A stretch of DNA of 64,000 bases from Bacillus cereus (lineage in GTDB: Bacteria; Bacillota; Bacilli; Bacillales; Bacillaceae_G), in NCBI RefSeq assembly GCF_002584535.1, contig NZ_NUOT01000069.1, positions 30,201-94,200 on the forward strand, written 5' to 3'. The notes below the pieces were generated by a model. The model was not told the origin of the DNA. It did not search any database and saw only the letters and a list, made by a program, of their open reading frames with translations. Positions 9,559 through 17,326 of the stretch are shown piece by piece; within the stretch, counting starts at the first letter, position 1, and each line of letters opens with the position of its first letter. A program made the translations under genes and the position numbers.

Positions 9559-9671
9559 GCTCATTGTTTAATGCTATAACAAATTCAATAAAAAGTTTGA
9601 CAAACAAGTAATCGATTTGTTATAATTAAATTGGATAATTATTGAGTTTTATATAAAAATAAACAATGAGC
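9559..9671. promoter_or_regulatory. Promoter region flanked by 12-bp inverted repeat
   Basis: GCTCATTGTTTA (9559-9570) and its exact complement (9660-9671) flank an 89-base core. The core holds a plus-strand sigma-A-like promoter, TTGACA (9597-9602), 18 bases, TATAAT (9621-9626). The same -35 area reads TTGTCA on the minus strand, facing helD. The arms could be operator half-sites or ends of a small mobile repeat. Confidence 0.55.
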
Positions 9672-9741
9672 GTTTTTCCATTTTAACACATATATATGAA
9701 AAATCAATAAAAAGGAGATACAAATTTGTATCTCCTTTTTA
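9633..9741 (+). ncRNA. Possible small RNA from the helD upstream region
   Basis: A consensus promoter ends at 9626 and a strong terminator hairpin with 16-base perfect arms (9709-9740, T run) follows. The about 105-base span between has no ORF longer than six codons. The hairpin also serves the convergent gene at 9739, so it does not prove a separate RNA. This is an inference from promoter plus terminator spacing. Confidence 0.35.
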
Positions 9742-10245
9742 TTTTGGAAGTTCCACTTCAAATTCTATTATTGATTCTCCATCTTCCCCAATACGTTCAA
9801 CACTTACTTTTTCAATTACACATTTTAAGTTGATACTTAAATCCGGTAGCTCCTCTGCTATTTCTTTTGCTATTTTTTCATTTTCTTTTCTCCCGACCGT
9901 CACATGCGGTATATAAGAAATATCGCTTCGGAAAAATGCCGCTAAAGGCCCTTTATATAACTTTTCATGTAATGTACTTACTTTTTCACTTCCCTTTTCA
10001 GTAAGTAAAAACAAGTACTCTCCTTCATTACTAATTCGATCTGTAAACTCGATTGCTATCGAATCAACCCCTTCTAGACTTTCAATAATGTGCTTTTTAA
10101 GTTCATCGTTAGTAACCATGCTTTCAAAAGGGAATACAAGTGTAATATGAGGATTAATCAGTCCGAATAAAGGATCATGTTTTTTTCTAACCACTTCAAT
10201 TTCATCTATTTGCGCCTCATTTAGAAAAAGTAAAATAGTACGCAT
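9739..10245 (-). CDS. 2H phosphoesterase / 2'-5' RNA ligase family protein
   Basis: The 168-residue protein has two H-x-T motifs, HITLVFPF near residue 34 and HVTVGR near residue 114, as expected for the two-histidine phosphoesterase fold (LigT/YjcG-like). Such enzymes act on cyclic phosphodiester ends of RNA or nucleotides; the substrate here is unknown. GAAGGAGGAA precedes the ATG. The stop overlaps a strong palindromic terminator, so it is probably the last gene of a short unit with the CcdC-like gene upstream. Confidence 0.8.
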   Translation of the reverse strand: MRTILLFLNEAQIDEIEVVRKKHDPLFGLINPHITLVFPFESMVTNDELKKHIIESLEGVDSIAIEFTDRISNEGEYLFLLTEKGSEKVSTLHEKLYKGPLAAFFRSDISYIPHVTVGRKENEKIAKEIAEELPDLSINLKCVIEKVSVERIGEDGESIIEFEVELPK

Positions 10246-10283
10246 TTTCTATTCCTCCTTCAACAAAACCAAAAACAGCAATT

Positions 10284-10751
10284 TTATGAAACTGCACGAA
10301 ATACTTTTCTAAACTTTATATAACAAGCAATTCTCCAAGGGATGATATAAGAAGCAGCAACAACATAAAACAATAAGCCTATTGTTCGCTGATCCAAATC
10401 GATTATATATTTCCTAGAAACATACCTTAAAACTACAATCCCTATAAAAGTAATGAGAAATGCTACACTTTTTTTCGTATATATATTCCCATCTTCTCTT
10501 CTCTCATAGTTTGTAAGTATAATAAGCGGAAGCGCAAAAAGAATCCCAAATAATATCGCAAAACTAATGTATAATACAGCTGGATGAATAGGACCAAAAA
10601 ACATTAAAATTCCTGGTGATAAAAAAAGTAGTGGTAATAAAATTCGCTTTCCATTTCCCTTTATCGGTTTATGCATTGATCGATAACGTCTCCTTAAAAT
10701 TAACATTGCAATACATAAAAATGAGGTTAATAGTGAAGAAGTATCCTCCAT
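10284..10751 (-). CDS. CcdC-like membrane protein (second copy)
   Basis: A 155-residue protein with four or five hydrophobic segments. It shares with the protein at 5522 the basic motif RRRYRSMHKPIKGNGKRILLP and the C-terminal IPWRIACYIKFRKVF. It is therefore a diverged paralogue in the CcdC/DUF1453 family. The role is unknown; no thioredoxin-like or cytochrome maturation genes are next to it. AGAAGGGA precedes the ATG. It lies between the ABC permease gene (10793) and the phosphoesterase gene (9739), all on the same strand. Confidence 0.7.
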   Translation of the reverse strand: MEDTSSLLTSFLCIAMLILRRRYRSMHKPIKGNGKRILLPLLFLSPGILMFFGPIHPAVLYISFAILFGILFALPLIILTNYERREDGNIYTKKSVAFLITFIGIVVLRYVSRKYIIDLDQRTIGLLFYVVAASYIIPWRIACYIKFRKVFRAVS

Positions 10752-10792
10752 ACATTGTCCCTTCTCTCCTAAAATATTTATCTAACAATCAT

Positions 10793-11464
10793 TTATATCA
10801 TTTGCTCAAAGGAAACTTTACGAATAAGTATACTACTAACTATGATATAGACTACAGTTAATCCCATTGAAATCATAATAAAATATGGTACGTCTATTAA
10901 GGTTTCACTATTTATAAACATGAAACTTCTTATCCCTACTTCTCCATAGAGCACACTCGTTACCCCTAAGAAAATCGTCCCCCCTACAGCAAGACCAATC
11001 CACTGAAATCGTTGTTTAAAAATAACTACTACTTGAAAAAAACTCGCTATTGTAACGTAGAATAAAAACTGTGCAAAAAATCCCCCTAGTGAATGCCCCC
11101 CTATACGAGCGCTTTCTGAACTATATACTATATTCTGTAAAAAAATCAATTGAAGAGATGAAAATACTGCGGCTTGTAATGTTATATAACAAACTGCCCC
11201 AACAAAAAATTGTAGTCTTGTTACCCCAAACGAAACAACTAAACGAAATACTTCATCCTGTATAATAAAAGTGCTTACTACTATAAAAAATGTAATTGCA
11301 ATCGAAGGATTATTTAAAATATCCTGTAAAAATCCTACTTTTATTCCGTTTAAATCCGCTGCACTCGTTGTTCCTTTTATAAGTAACGCCACAATCCAAA
11401 ATATAAGAATCGCTTTGTAATGAAATTTCATATGTAACTTCAATTGTTTCATTAGCATCATCAT
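10793..11464 (-). CDS. ABC transporter membrane subunit
   Basis: The 223-residue protein has about six hydrophobic segments and sits directly after an ABC ATPase gene with overlapping stop and start, so it is the likely permease partner. It resembles the membrane components of the YtrA-regulated type of exporters. Substrate is unknown; linked GntR regulators of this class often respond to cell-wall antibiotics. GAGGTG lies before the clustered ATG codons. The exact start among ATGATGATG and the later ATG at 11452 is uncertain. Confidence 0.75.
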   Translation of the reverse strand: MMMLMKQLKLHMKFHYKAILIFWIVALLIKGTTSAADLNGIKVGFLQDILNNPSIAITFFIVVSTFIIQDEVFRLVVSFGVTRLQFFVGAVCYITLQAAVFSSLQLIFLQNIVYSSESARIGGHSLGGFFAQFLFYVTIASFFQVVVIFKQRFQWIGLAVGGTIFLGVTSVLYGEVGIRSFMFINSETLIDVPYFIMISMGLTVVYIIVSSILIRKVSFEQMI

Positions 11465-12339
11465 TTCACCTCATCATCTGTTATATAAATAAATAGTTTT
11501 TGTAGTGTTACGCTATCAATTTCTAATCCTTCTTTTTCAATAAATTGATAATCTTTAGTAGAAAACCCCTCCCATATAACAGCAATCTCCTTATTTCCAT
11601 ATACCTCTCGATGTACAACGTTTTTATTTATTAGAAATTCATCCACTTTATCTTTTCGGCCTGATATGCAATAGGCTTCCTGTAATAAATCTTCAACGGC
11701 TGATTGAACAACTACTTCTCCTCCTTTCAAAATCAGCACATCTTCCACAATATGCGCTACTTCTTCTACTAAGTGCGTTGATAAAATAATTGTTCGAGGG
11801 TGATTACCATAGTCTTCTAACAACATATTGTAAAATAATTCTCGGTGCGCCGCATCTAAACCGGTAGTCGGCTCATCAAAAATTGTAATAGGTGCCCTAC
11901 TTACTAATCCCTTAATAATTCCAACAACATTCTGCATACCATGCGATAATTTATGATATTTTTCTTGTACATTAAGCCCAAATTTCCTCGTAAGTTCTTC
12001 AGCATAGGCTTGGTCCCAATTTTTATAAAACATGTTACATAGATTAAAAATCTCTTTCACCTTATAGTTTAAATAAACTTCTTCTTTCACTTTTACAAAA
12101 CAAATATTTTGCAGCGCTTTCCTATTTTCAAAAACATTTTCATCAAATACGGATACACTTCCACTACTTGAAACGATCTGTCCAGAAAGAAGATGTAATA
12201 ATGTCGTTTTCCCCGCCCCATTTCTACCGAGCAAACCGTATATTTTATGTTTTTCCATCGAAATCGTTACTGCATTTACAGCCGCTTTTCCCCTATATTT
12301 TTTCGATAAGTCTTTTGTTTCGAATGCAATCATGGTCAT
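11461..12339 (-). CDS. ABC transporter ATP-binding protein
   Basis: A 292-residue single nucleotide-binding domain with Walker A GLLGRNGAGKTTLLHL near residue 35, a slightly degenerate signature (KLSHGMQNVVGI), Walker B PITIFDEPTTGLD and an H-loop in LSTHLVEEV. The C-terminal 80 residues are an accessory domain. It forms an operon with the GntR regulator (ATGA overlap upstream) and the permease (overlap downstream). Two ATGs fit the AAGGAGGGGG site, at 12339 and 12333; the first allows translational coupling. Confidence 0.88.
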   Translation of the reverse strand: MTMIAFETKDLSKKYRGKAAVNAVTISMEKHKIYGLLGRNGAGKTTLLHLLSGQIVSSSGSVSVFDENVFENRKALQNICFVKVKEEVYLNYKVKEIFNLCNMFYKNWDQAYAEELTRKFGLNVQEKYHKLSHGMQNVVGIIKGLVSRAPITIFDEPTTGLDAAHRELFYNMLLEDYGNHPRTIILSTHLVEEVAHIVEDVLILKGGEVVVQSAVEDLLQEAYCISGRKDKVDEFLINKNVVHREVYGNKEIAVIWEGFSTKDYQFIEKEGLEIDSVTLQKLFIYITDDEVK

Positions 12340-12710
12340 TCCCCCTCCTTCGTAATTTTTCGAATCATATTCATTAATTCTTCTTTTGAAATTTCAAGAA
12401 CTTTTGCTTCTTCCCACACTTTAGGTAAAAATTCAGTCATAAAAGCATTTTGCCGTTTTTTTAATACAACTTCTTTTGCTCCCTTTGTAACAAACATTCC
12501 AATCCCTCTTTTTTTATATAAGATCCCTTCATCCACTAGTAAATTTACCCCTTTCGCTGCTGTAGCTGGATTGATTTGTAACATCTTAGCAAATTGATTT
12601 GTCGATGGGACTTGTTCTTCTTCAAGCAATATCCCCTTTAAAATATCAGCCTCAATTGTTTCCGCAATTTGTATGTATATTAACTTGTTCTGCTCAAGTG
12701 TTGGTTTCAC
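12336..12710 (-). CDS. GntR family regulator, YtrA-type
   Basis: The 124-residue protein has a winged-helix DNA-binding domain (LIYIQIAETIEADILKG, then VPSTNQFAKMLQINPATAAKG as recognition helix) and only a short C-terminal tail. That is the YtrA subfamily, which lacks a large effector domain and usually represses its own operon with an ABC transporter. It is the first gene of the operon 12710-10793. Start is GTG with AAGGTGGTG upstream. The effector is probably indirect, such as envelope stress. Confidence 0.85.
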   Translation of the reverse strand: MKPTLEQNKLIYIQIAETIEADILKGILLEEEQVPSTNQFAKMLQINPATAAKGVNLLVDEGILYKKRGIGMFVTKGAKEVVLKKRQNAFMTEFLPKVWEEAKVLEISKEELMNMIRKITKEGE

Positions 12711-12805
12711 GTTTTCACCACCTTAGGTTCATAGGTTCATTACTTATGTAATTAACCATATCACAGGAATATAGATTCATTCAATATTTTCCCATAATTT
12801 ATTTC

Positions 12806-12842
12806 AAAAAAAGAAGTATCACACCTTACAGGATGATACTTC
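12806..12842 (-). terminator. Terminator of DinB-family gene
   Basis: The stem GAAGTATCA/TGATACTTC is followed on the minus strand by a run of seven T, 13 bases after the stop of the gene at 12855. Confidence 0.8.
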
Positions 12843-12854
12843 TCTAAAAACTAT

Positions 12855-13346
12855 TTATAAAACGGTTGTATTTTCTATACATGCTTTCAAGTTCTTTTCA
12901 TTTAAACCATTTTGACAGAAATTCAGCTTCATTCCCTTTAATAATTTTGTACGATCTACCACTTGTCCTAAATGATAACCTGTATGTTCCACTAAATGAA
13001 ACAGATCATGCATGTCTATCCTACTCATTTCCTTACAAGCTTTAACATAACTTTTTTCCCATTCATCAAATGTCCTCTGTACAGTTTCACATAACATTTT
13101 TGGACTCAATTGCACAATCGGAAAGTATTCTTCAATCCCATTTTCAAAATGTATATTTGGATTCGAATAACGGCTACTATTCCTTTTTATATGCTCACAA
13201 ATATGTAATACGATGCCACCAATTGAATTCGCTGAATCCTCTTGCTTCCATAATTCTTCTGCATGTAAGTGCCCAATTGTTTGAATTAGTTTAGATAAAT
13301 AATGGTCGTACATTCGATGATAGGCAATCTTATAAAACAGCTCCAT
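12855..13346 (-). CDS. DinB-like family protein
   Basis: The 163-residue protein is a four-helix-bundle type with histidines at the positions expected for DinB/YfiT metal sites: HICEHIKRN near residue 48 and HTGYHLGQVVDR near residue 125. DinB-like proteins are often metal-dependent thiol transferases; some use bacillithiol. The true substrate is unknown. GGAGGGAGAG precedes the ATG. It is monocistronic with its own terminator. A second DinB-like gene is at 24301. Confidence 0.7.
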   Translation of the reverse strand: MELFYKIAYHRMYDHYLSKLIQTIGHLHAEELWKQEDSANSIGGIVLHICEHIKRNSSRYSNPNIHFENGIEEYFPIVQLSPKMLCETVQRTFDEWEKSYVKACKEMSRIDMHDLFHLVEHTGYHLGQVVDRTKLLKGMKLNFCQNGLNEKNLKACIENTTVL

Positions 13347-13494
13347 CTTTCTCTCCCTCCTGTCTCTTGATGAAAAAGATATGATCCTCTAAAATTGACT
13401 GATTTATCTCATCTCTAAATCCTATCATGAATCATACAATTCCTTTCAAAAATATACGCACTTTAATCAAAATTAAAAATTTTCATTTTTTATG

Positions 13495-13523
13495 TTTACA
13501 ATTATCCATTAATTGTATATACT
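13495..13523 (+). promoter_or_regulatory. Promoter of the yrzI array
   Basis: TTTACA (13495-13500), 17 bases, TATACT (13518-13523) is a good sigma-A match, about 40 bases upstream of the leader ORF. Confidence 0.6.
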
Positions 13524-13564
13524 TACTAACGTAAGAAAAAAATTCTAAAAGGAGGTCGAATGAA

Positions 13565-13639
13565 ATGATGAAATTAAAATTACATGTTGCACCTGTTTTA
13601 CAATTAAATATTAGTTCGACCACCCTAATGGAGAATTGA
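13565..13639 (+). CDS. 24-residue leader peptide of the yrzI array
   Basis: A short ORF beginning MMKLKLHVAPVLQLNISS follows AAAAGGAGG and ends before the duplicated hairpins at 13674. It is not obviously a YrzI member, though it opens with the same M-K-hydrophobic pattern. It may be a regulatory leader peptide or a decayed first member of the array. No function is known to me. Confidence 0.45.
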   Translation: MMKLKLHVAPVLQLNISSTTLMEN

Positions 13640-13673
13640 AAATCGTTCGATATTTTCTTTAATTAACACATTC

Positions 13674-13751
13674 GCCACAGGAGGTCGTATGCTTACCTGT
13701 GGCTTTTTCATGCCCTGCCACAGGAGAACCGTATCCTTCTGTGGCTTTTTT
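13674..13751 (+). terminator. Two tandem terminator-like hairpins (duplicated 43-bp unit)
   Basis: Hairpin 1 is GCCACAGG (13674-13681) with CCTGTGGC (13696-13703) and T5. Hairpin 2 is GCCACAG (13717-13723) with CTGTGGC (13739-13745) and T6. The two units are clearly copies of one another. They sit between the leader ORF and the first yrzI gene, so they could attenuate expression. A GGAGG and an ATG inside hairpin 1 open a 32-codon frame through both hairpins, probably fortuitous. Confidence 0.65.
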
Positions 13752-13805
13752 GTGCGATCTTTTAAATCTCTGACACCATTTCTTTAAGAAAGGAGCAAAT
13801 ATTCA

Positions 13806-13946
13806 ATGACTTTTCACGTACTGTTTTTCAGTATTACAATTCAACGAAAGCAATTATCTGAAGTCGAAATTGTGCATGATCAACACATTCAAAAAGCTAT
13901 GAGTGATATAAAGGAGCGTCAAAGTCCTTACAGTAGTCACCTGTAA
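13806..13946 (+). CDS. YrzI family small protein, copy 1
   Basis: A 46-residue protein (MTFHVLFFSITIQRKQLSEV...), hydrophobic N-terminus of about 12 residues and a charged helical C-terminal half ending SPYSSHL. It matches the YrzI family (TIGR02413/PF09501), small Bacillus proteins found in tandem arrays in the B. cereus group and suggested to be sporulation related because many carry an EIxxE motif like GPR cleavage sites of spore proteins. Here the motif region reads EIVHD. An AAAGGAGC site lies upstream. Function is unproven. Confidence 0.85.
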   Translation: MTFHVLFFSITIQRKQLSEVEIVHDQHIQKAMSDIKERQSPYSSHL

Positions 13947-13973
13947 TTCCTTTACGAAAGGAGGAATTCGTTA

Positions 13974-14117
13974 ATGACTTTTCACATTTTCTTTTTTACG
14001 ATTACTCTTCAAAAAAAATCTTTATCTGAAACTGATATTTTACGTAAACAACAATTAAAAGAGATTATGGACGAAGTAAAAGATCGCAAGAGTTCTTATT
14101 ATAATCAAATGTATTAA
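13974..14117 (+). CDS. YrzI family small protein, copy 2
   Basis: A 47-residue paralogue (MTFHIFFFTITLQKKSLSET...) ending YYNQMY. The GPR-like motif region is DILRK, so the expected EIxxE is not kept. Its GAAAGGAGGAATT ribosome site is inside an inverted repeat whose left arm begins at the stop codon of copy 1, which suggests translational coupling. The tyrosine-rich tail matches copy 3. Confidence 0.85.
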   Translation: MTFHIFFFTITLQKKSLSETDILRKQQLKEIMDEVKDRKSSYYNQMY

Positions 14118-14147
14118 AAAATAATTTTCAAAAGGAGCAATCATCTT

Positions 14148-14291
14148 ATGAAATTTCGTGTATTCTTTTTAACCATTACCATTCATAAAAATCAATTTTC
14201 TGAAACTGAGATTTCACATGAACAGCAGATTCAAAAAATGATAAACGAAACAAAAGAACGTCAAGTTTCTTATTACAATCATATGTACTAA
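14148..14291 (+). CDS. YrzI family small protein, copy 3
   Basis: A 47-residue paralogue (MKFRVFFLTITIHKNQFSET...) ending YYNHMY. It has a full EIxxE motif (EISHE). AAAAGGAGC lies upstream without an overlapping hairpin. The spacing to copy 2 is 30 bases, consistent with one polycistronic mRNA. Confidence 0.85.
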   Translation: MKFRVFFLTITIHKNQFSETEISHEQQIQKMINETKERQVSYYNHMY

Positions 14292-14320
14292 AAACTCATA
14301 TAAATAGGAGGATTTACCTG

Positions 14321-14461
14321 ATGAAATTCCAAGTATTCTTTTTAACTATCACAATTCACAAAAACAAAGTTTCTGAGTTCGAAATGTTACACGAACAACA
14401 AATTCAACACGCTATGAATGAAGTGAAAGAACGGCAACTTCCTTATTGCAGTCACCTATAA
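14321..14461 (+). CDS. YrzI family small protein, copy 4
   Basis: A 46-residue paralogue (MKFQVFFLTITIHKNKVSEF...) ending PYCSHL, closely like copy 1 at the C-terminus. The motif region is EMLHE. It is the only copy with a cysteine, near the end. ATAGGAGG precedes the ATG. Its stop codon begins a hairpin that covers the ribosome site of copy 5. Confidence 0.85.
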   Translation: MKFQVFFLTITIHKNKVSEFEMLHEQQIQHAMNEVKERQLPYCSHL

Positions 14462-14488
14462 TTCCTTTACGAAAGGAGGAATTCATTT

Positions 14489-14629
14489 ATGAAATTTCAT
14501 GTATTCTTTTTAACGATTACGATTCAAAAGAAGCGATTAACTGAAGCTGAAATTGTACAAAAAGAGCAATATAAAAAAGTTTCTGATGAAATTCGAGATC
14601 GTAGAAGCAAGTATTATACACATCTATAA
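14489..14629 (+). CDS. YrzI family small protein, copy 5
   Basis: A 46-residue paralogue (MKFHVFFLTITIQKKRLTEA...) ending KYYTHL, the most basic copy. The motif region is EIVQK. The spacer from copy 4 is almost identical to the spacer between copies 1 and 2, so the array probably grew by duplication of a gene-plus-spacer unit. Confidence 0.85.
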   Translation: MKFHVFFLTITIQKKRLTEAEIVQKEQYKKVSDEIRDRRSKYYTHL

Positions 14630-14667
14630 TGATGCAAATTTAAATATTATAAAAGGAGTGAATTAAG

Positions 14668-14724
14668 ATGTTAATGGCGCGGTGTAAAAAAATGATTTGG
14701 ATTATTGAGAGGGATTCCACATAG
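14668..14724 (+). CDS. 18-residue ORF at the end of the yrzI array
   Basis: MLMARCKKMIWIIERDST follows AAAAGGAGTG at good spacing. It is too short to belong to the YrzI family and may be a truncated sixth copy; arrays of six are recorded for B. cereus and B. anthracis. It could also be a chance frame after a leftover ribosome site. Confidence 0.3.
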   Translation: MLMARCKKMIWIIERDST

Positions 14725-14780
14725 TTCGTTAACCTTTAAAAGGCCATATACTTCAAATAAGTATGCAAAAATCATACAAT

Positions 14781-14818
14781 AAAAACGGCTAATTACATCT
14801 TAAAAACTAGGCGTTTTT
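14781..14818 (+). terminator. Terminator of the yrzI array
   Basis: AAAAACGGCTA pairs with TAGGCGTTTTT with one G-G mismatch; the second arm supplies the T run. Confidence 0.75.
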
Positions 14819-14907
14819 ATTATTATTTATATGTGTAAATTAACTTTAATCGTTATATATAACAAGGCAGCAATCCCCCTTCTTCAAATCTTTTTACATC
14901 ACAATCA

Positions 14908-14943
14908 AAAAAAGATACATTGCTAAAAAGCAATGTATCTTTC
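14908..14943 (-). terminator. Terminator of the PerM-like gene
   Basis: The perfect stem GATACATTGCT/AGCAATGTATC with a 4-base loop is followed by T7 on the minus strand. Confidence 0.85.
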
Positions 14944-14963
14944 TTGATTCTTATGAATTCTTT

Positions 14964-16049
14964 TTATTTCCGATTATTTCTTTTCATCTTAATCAATCTC
15001 ACCAAGTTTGAAACAATCGTTTTCGTCACAGCGTAAACTGGTACTGCTAAAATCATTCCAATAATACCAGCGAAATTACCTACACCAAGGATTAACACAA
15101 TGATTGTTAAAGGGTGTATATTTAATTTCGAACTCATAATACGCGGTGAAATAATATTACTTTCAAATTGCTGTACAATTGTTACGATACCAATTACCCA
15201 AACAGCTTGCATGGGCGATACAAATAATCCAACAATTACAGCTGGTGCCGCTCCAATAAATGGCCCTAAGTTCGGAATAATATTAGTAAATGCCGCTATA
15301 ATCCCTAAAACGAAAGCATACGGCAAATCAATAATTATATATCCTACAAATGTAAATGCACCGACAAATAAACAAACGAGCGCTTGTCCCTGGATATAGG
15401 CAGACAACGTTTCGCCTGTTTCTTTTATAATATGAAGTCCTTCTTCACGATACGATTCTGGTAAAAAACCAACAGCTTTCCTTGGGAATGCATGACCATC
15501 TTTAAACATATAAAACAAAATAAACGGTACTGTAAAAATTACTAATGCAACGTTTGTAATAATACCAAACAAAGCCGTTGCACTCGACGTGATTGTATTT
15601 GGTATTTCTTTCAAATACTCCATTACATTTTTTTCAATCGTTTCAATTGATACATAATTTTGTGTAGCTAACCATTCAAATAGCCTATGATGAGATAATT
15701 CTTGTATGTATACTTTTCCCTCTTTGATATATGTTGGCATATTTTTCACTAAATCCATCAGCTGCTGTGAAATCGTCGGAACGACTACACCAATTGAGAC
15801 TGCAGTTAGTGTAATGATAAAAACATATAACAACAATATCGCTAAATTTCTAGGAACCTTTTTCCCTTCTAAAAACACTAAAATGGGATTAAATATAAAG
15901 TATAAAAACAAAGCGATTAAAATTGGGAAAAATAAAGTTGAAATGAATATACCAATGGGTTGAAATAAAAATGATATTTTTGTGCAAATAAATATAATCC
16001 CTACAACCATTAGCACTTCCAATGTCCAAAAGTGCACTTTCAATTTCAA
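14964..16049 (-). CDS. AI-2E/PerM family membrane transporter
   Basis: The 361-residue protein has paired hydrophobic segments at both ends and a central soluble region (LVKNMPTYIKEGKVYIQELS) before a conserved core GIIAAFTNIIPNLGPFIGAAPAVIVGL, the hallmark of the AI-2E transporter/PerM family (YueF, YtvI, TqsA types). Members include small-molecule exporters and Na+/H+ antiporters; the substrate here is open. The start is a TTG eight bases after GGAGG. It is monocistronic and has its own terminator. Confidence 0.85.
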   Translation of the reverse strand: MKLKVHFWTLEVLMVVGIIFICTKISFLFQPIGIFISTLFFPILIALFLYFIFNPILVFLEGKKVPRNLAILLLYVFIITLTAVSIGVVVPTISQQLMDLVKNMPTYIKEGKVYIQELSHHRLFEWLATQNYVSIETIEKNVMEYLKEIPNTITSSATALFGIITNVALVIFTVPFILFYMFKDGHAFPRKAVGFLPESYREEGLHIIKETGETLSAYIQGQALVCLFVGAFTFVGYIIIDLPYAFVLGIIAAFTNIIPNLGPFIGAAPAVIVGLFVSPMQAVWVIGIVTIVQQFESNIISPRIMSSKLNIHPLTIIVLILGVGNFAGIIGMILAVPVYAVTKTIVSNLVRLIKMKRNNRK

Positions 16050-16200
16050 AAAAACAGCCTCCTTTAAATTAGCACTTCACTTTATTGTATCAAAACACTC
16101 ATGAATTTTATACTCTATTTTCATCTTCAATGTTCCAAAATACTAATAAATACACTACAATAAGAATACATACAAATTTTCAGGGTAAAAGGTGATAAAT

Positions 16201-17031
16201 ATGACGCAATGTATCATTTGCAGAAAAGAAACGAAAGAACTTAGTGAACAACATGTTGTCCCAGAGATTTTATGTGGATATTATTTTACAAATTTAATTT
16301 GTGATACTTGTTATGAGCATCTCACAACAAACGTAGACCGACCATTAATCAGGCATAAACTAATCCAATACAAAATCGAACAAATGAAGCAACAAATTGA
16401 TTCTCCTCTTTATACGAATGAATATGGTCAAAAATTAGCGGCAGCGGAAACGGAAGAAGTTGAAACGAACGGCGAAGTATATTATTCTAATGCGTTAATT
16501 ATGAAACTATGTAAAAAACATGATATTTCACTACATAATGAAATTTGGAAAGAAGAACGTGTAACGAAAGTAGCAAGCTCCATTCAACGTGAATTACTTT
16601 TAGATAACCGTAAATATAAAATGAGTATCTTAAAAATGGCTTATATATTCGCAGTACATACAATTGACGGTTATTTTAATGATCCTGATGCGATTGATAT
16701 TTCTACTATTATATCTAATGTTGACTTTATCGAATTAAAAGAACGAAGCATTGTTCGTGATTTAAGTAAAAGCTCATTGTGGAATACCCTCAATACGACT
16801 AGCGATAACCATTACTTTATTTTATTAAGTGATAAAGATGGTCTATTCTGCTTTATTCGCCTATTTGATATTTTCGATGTTGTTGTCCATCTTTCTCGAA
16901 AAAAATATCAACTTCCATCTCCAATTGTTGGAGTGAATGATGTAGAAAAGCAAGAATTCTATATTGAGAATTTAAAACAATACATGGATCAATTATTTAA
17001 ACAAAAGAGTACACAAACGACTCGCGTTTAA
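16201..17031 (+). CDS. HNH-like zinc-binding protein of unknown function
   Basis: The 276-residue protein opens with CIICRKETKELSEQHVVPE and then ICDTCYEHLTTNVD. Two C-x2-C pairs around an H-V-V-P-E motif match the layout of HNH endonuclease domains with a zinc knuckle, but the usual asparagine after the second CxxC is tyrosine, so nuclease activity is doubtful. The C-terminal 200 residues are unknown and helical. The ATG at 16201 is preferred over a GTG at 16192 because of AAAGGTG spacing. No methylase or restriction partner is adjacent. Confidence 0.5.
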   Translation: MTQCIICRKETKELSEQHVVPEILCGYYFTNLICDTCYEHLTTNVDRPLIRHKLIQYKIEQMKQQIDSPLYTNEYGQKLAAAETEEVETNGEVYYSNALIMKLCKKHDISLHNEIWKEERVTKVASSIQRELLLDNRKYKMSILKMAYIFAVHTIDGYFNDPDAIDISTIISNVDFIELKERSIVRDLSKSSLWNTLNTTSDNHYFILLSDKDGLFCFIRLFDIFDVVVHLSRKKYQLPSPIVGVNDVEKQEFYIENLKQYMDQLFKQKSTQTTRV

Positions 17032-17149
17032 TAATCTTTGGATAACAAAGTTATTTTTACAGATTGAATCATAGTTAAATAACAAGAATTCGCAACAAGA
17101 ACATACGGTCTCCTTTCTTGTTGAAAAGACACTATGTTATAATGAGTAT

Positions 17150-17326
17150 GAAAAGAACAATACAATCACATAAAACAATTATAAATTGTATATAAATAAA
17201 AAAGACTAGTGTGCGGCTACACACCAGTCCATGTAACTTAGCAGATTGGATTGTTCATTTATCCTATTTGTTTCTTACAAACGAAACAACCCACATTCTA
17301 TTGGCGTAGGTGGGTTGTTATTTTTT
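17150..17326 (+). ncRNA. Candidate antitoxin RNA (type I TA, RatA-like arrangement)
   Basis: An extended -10 promoter (TGTTATAAT, 17135-17143) points rightwards. About 175 bases later a terminator hairpin (AACAACCCAC 17285-17294, complement 17310-17319, then six T) ends the transcript. The last bases overlap the end of the toxin ORF on the other strand, so the two RNAs would pair at their 3' ends as in TxpA/RatA. An internal hairpin (GACTAGTGTG with CACACCAGTC) lies near 17204. Inferred from promoter, terminator and geometry. Confidence 0.5.

Noticed and set aside
13684-13787. 32-codon frame through the tandem hairpins, starting at ATG 13690
   Set aside because: It reads through two terminator stems and has the composition of repeated hairpin DNA; translation seems unlikely, although a GGAGG precedes it.
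16201-17031. Restriction-modification or homing endonuclease locus
   Set aside because: The HNH-like motif lacks the usual Asn and no methylase, specificity subunit or intron is nearby.
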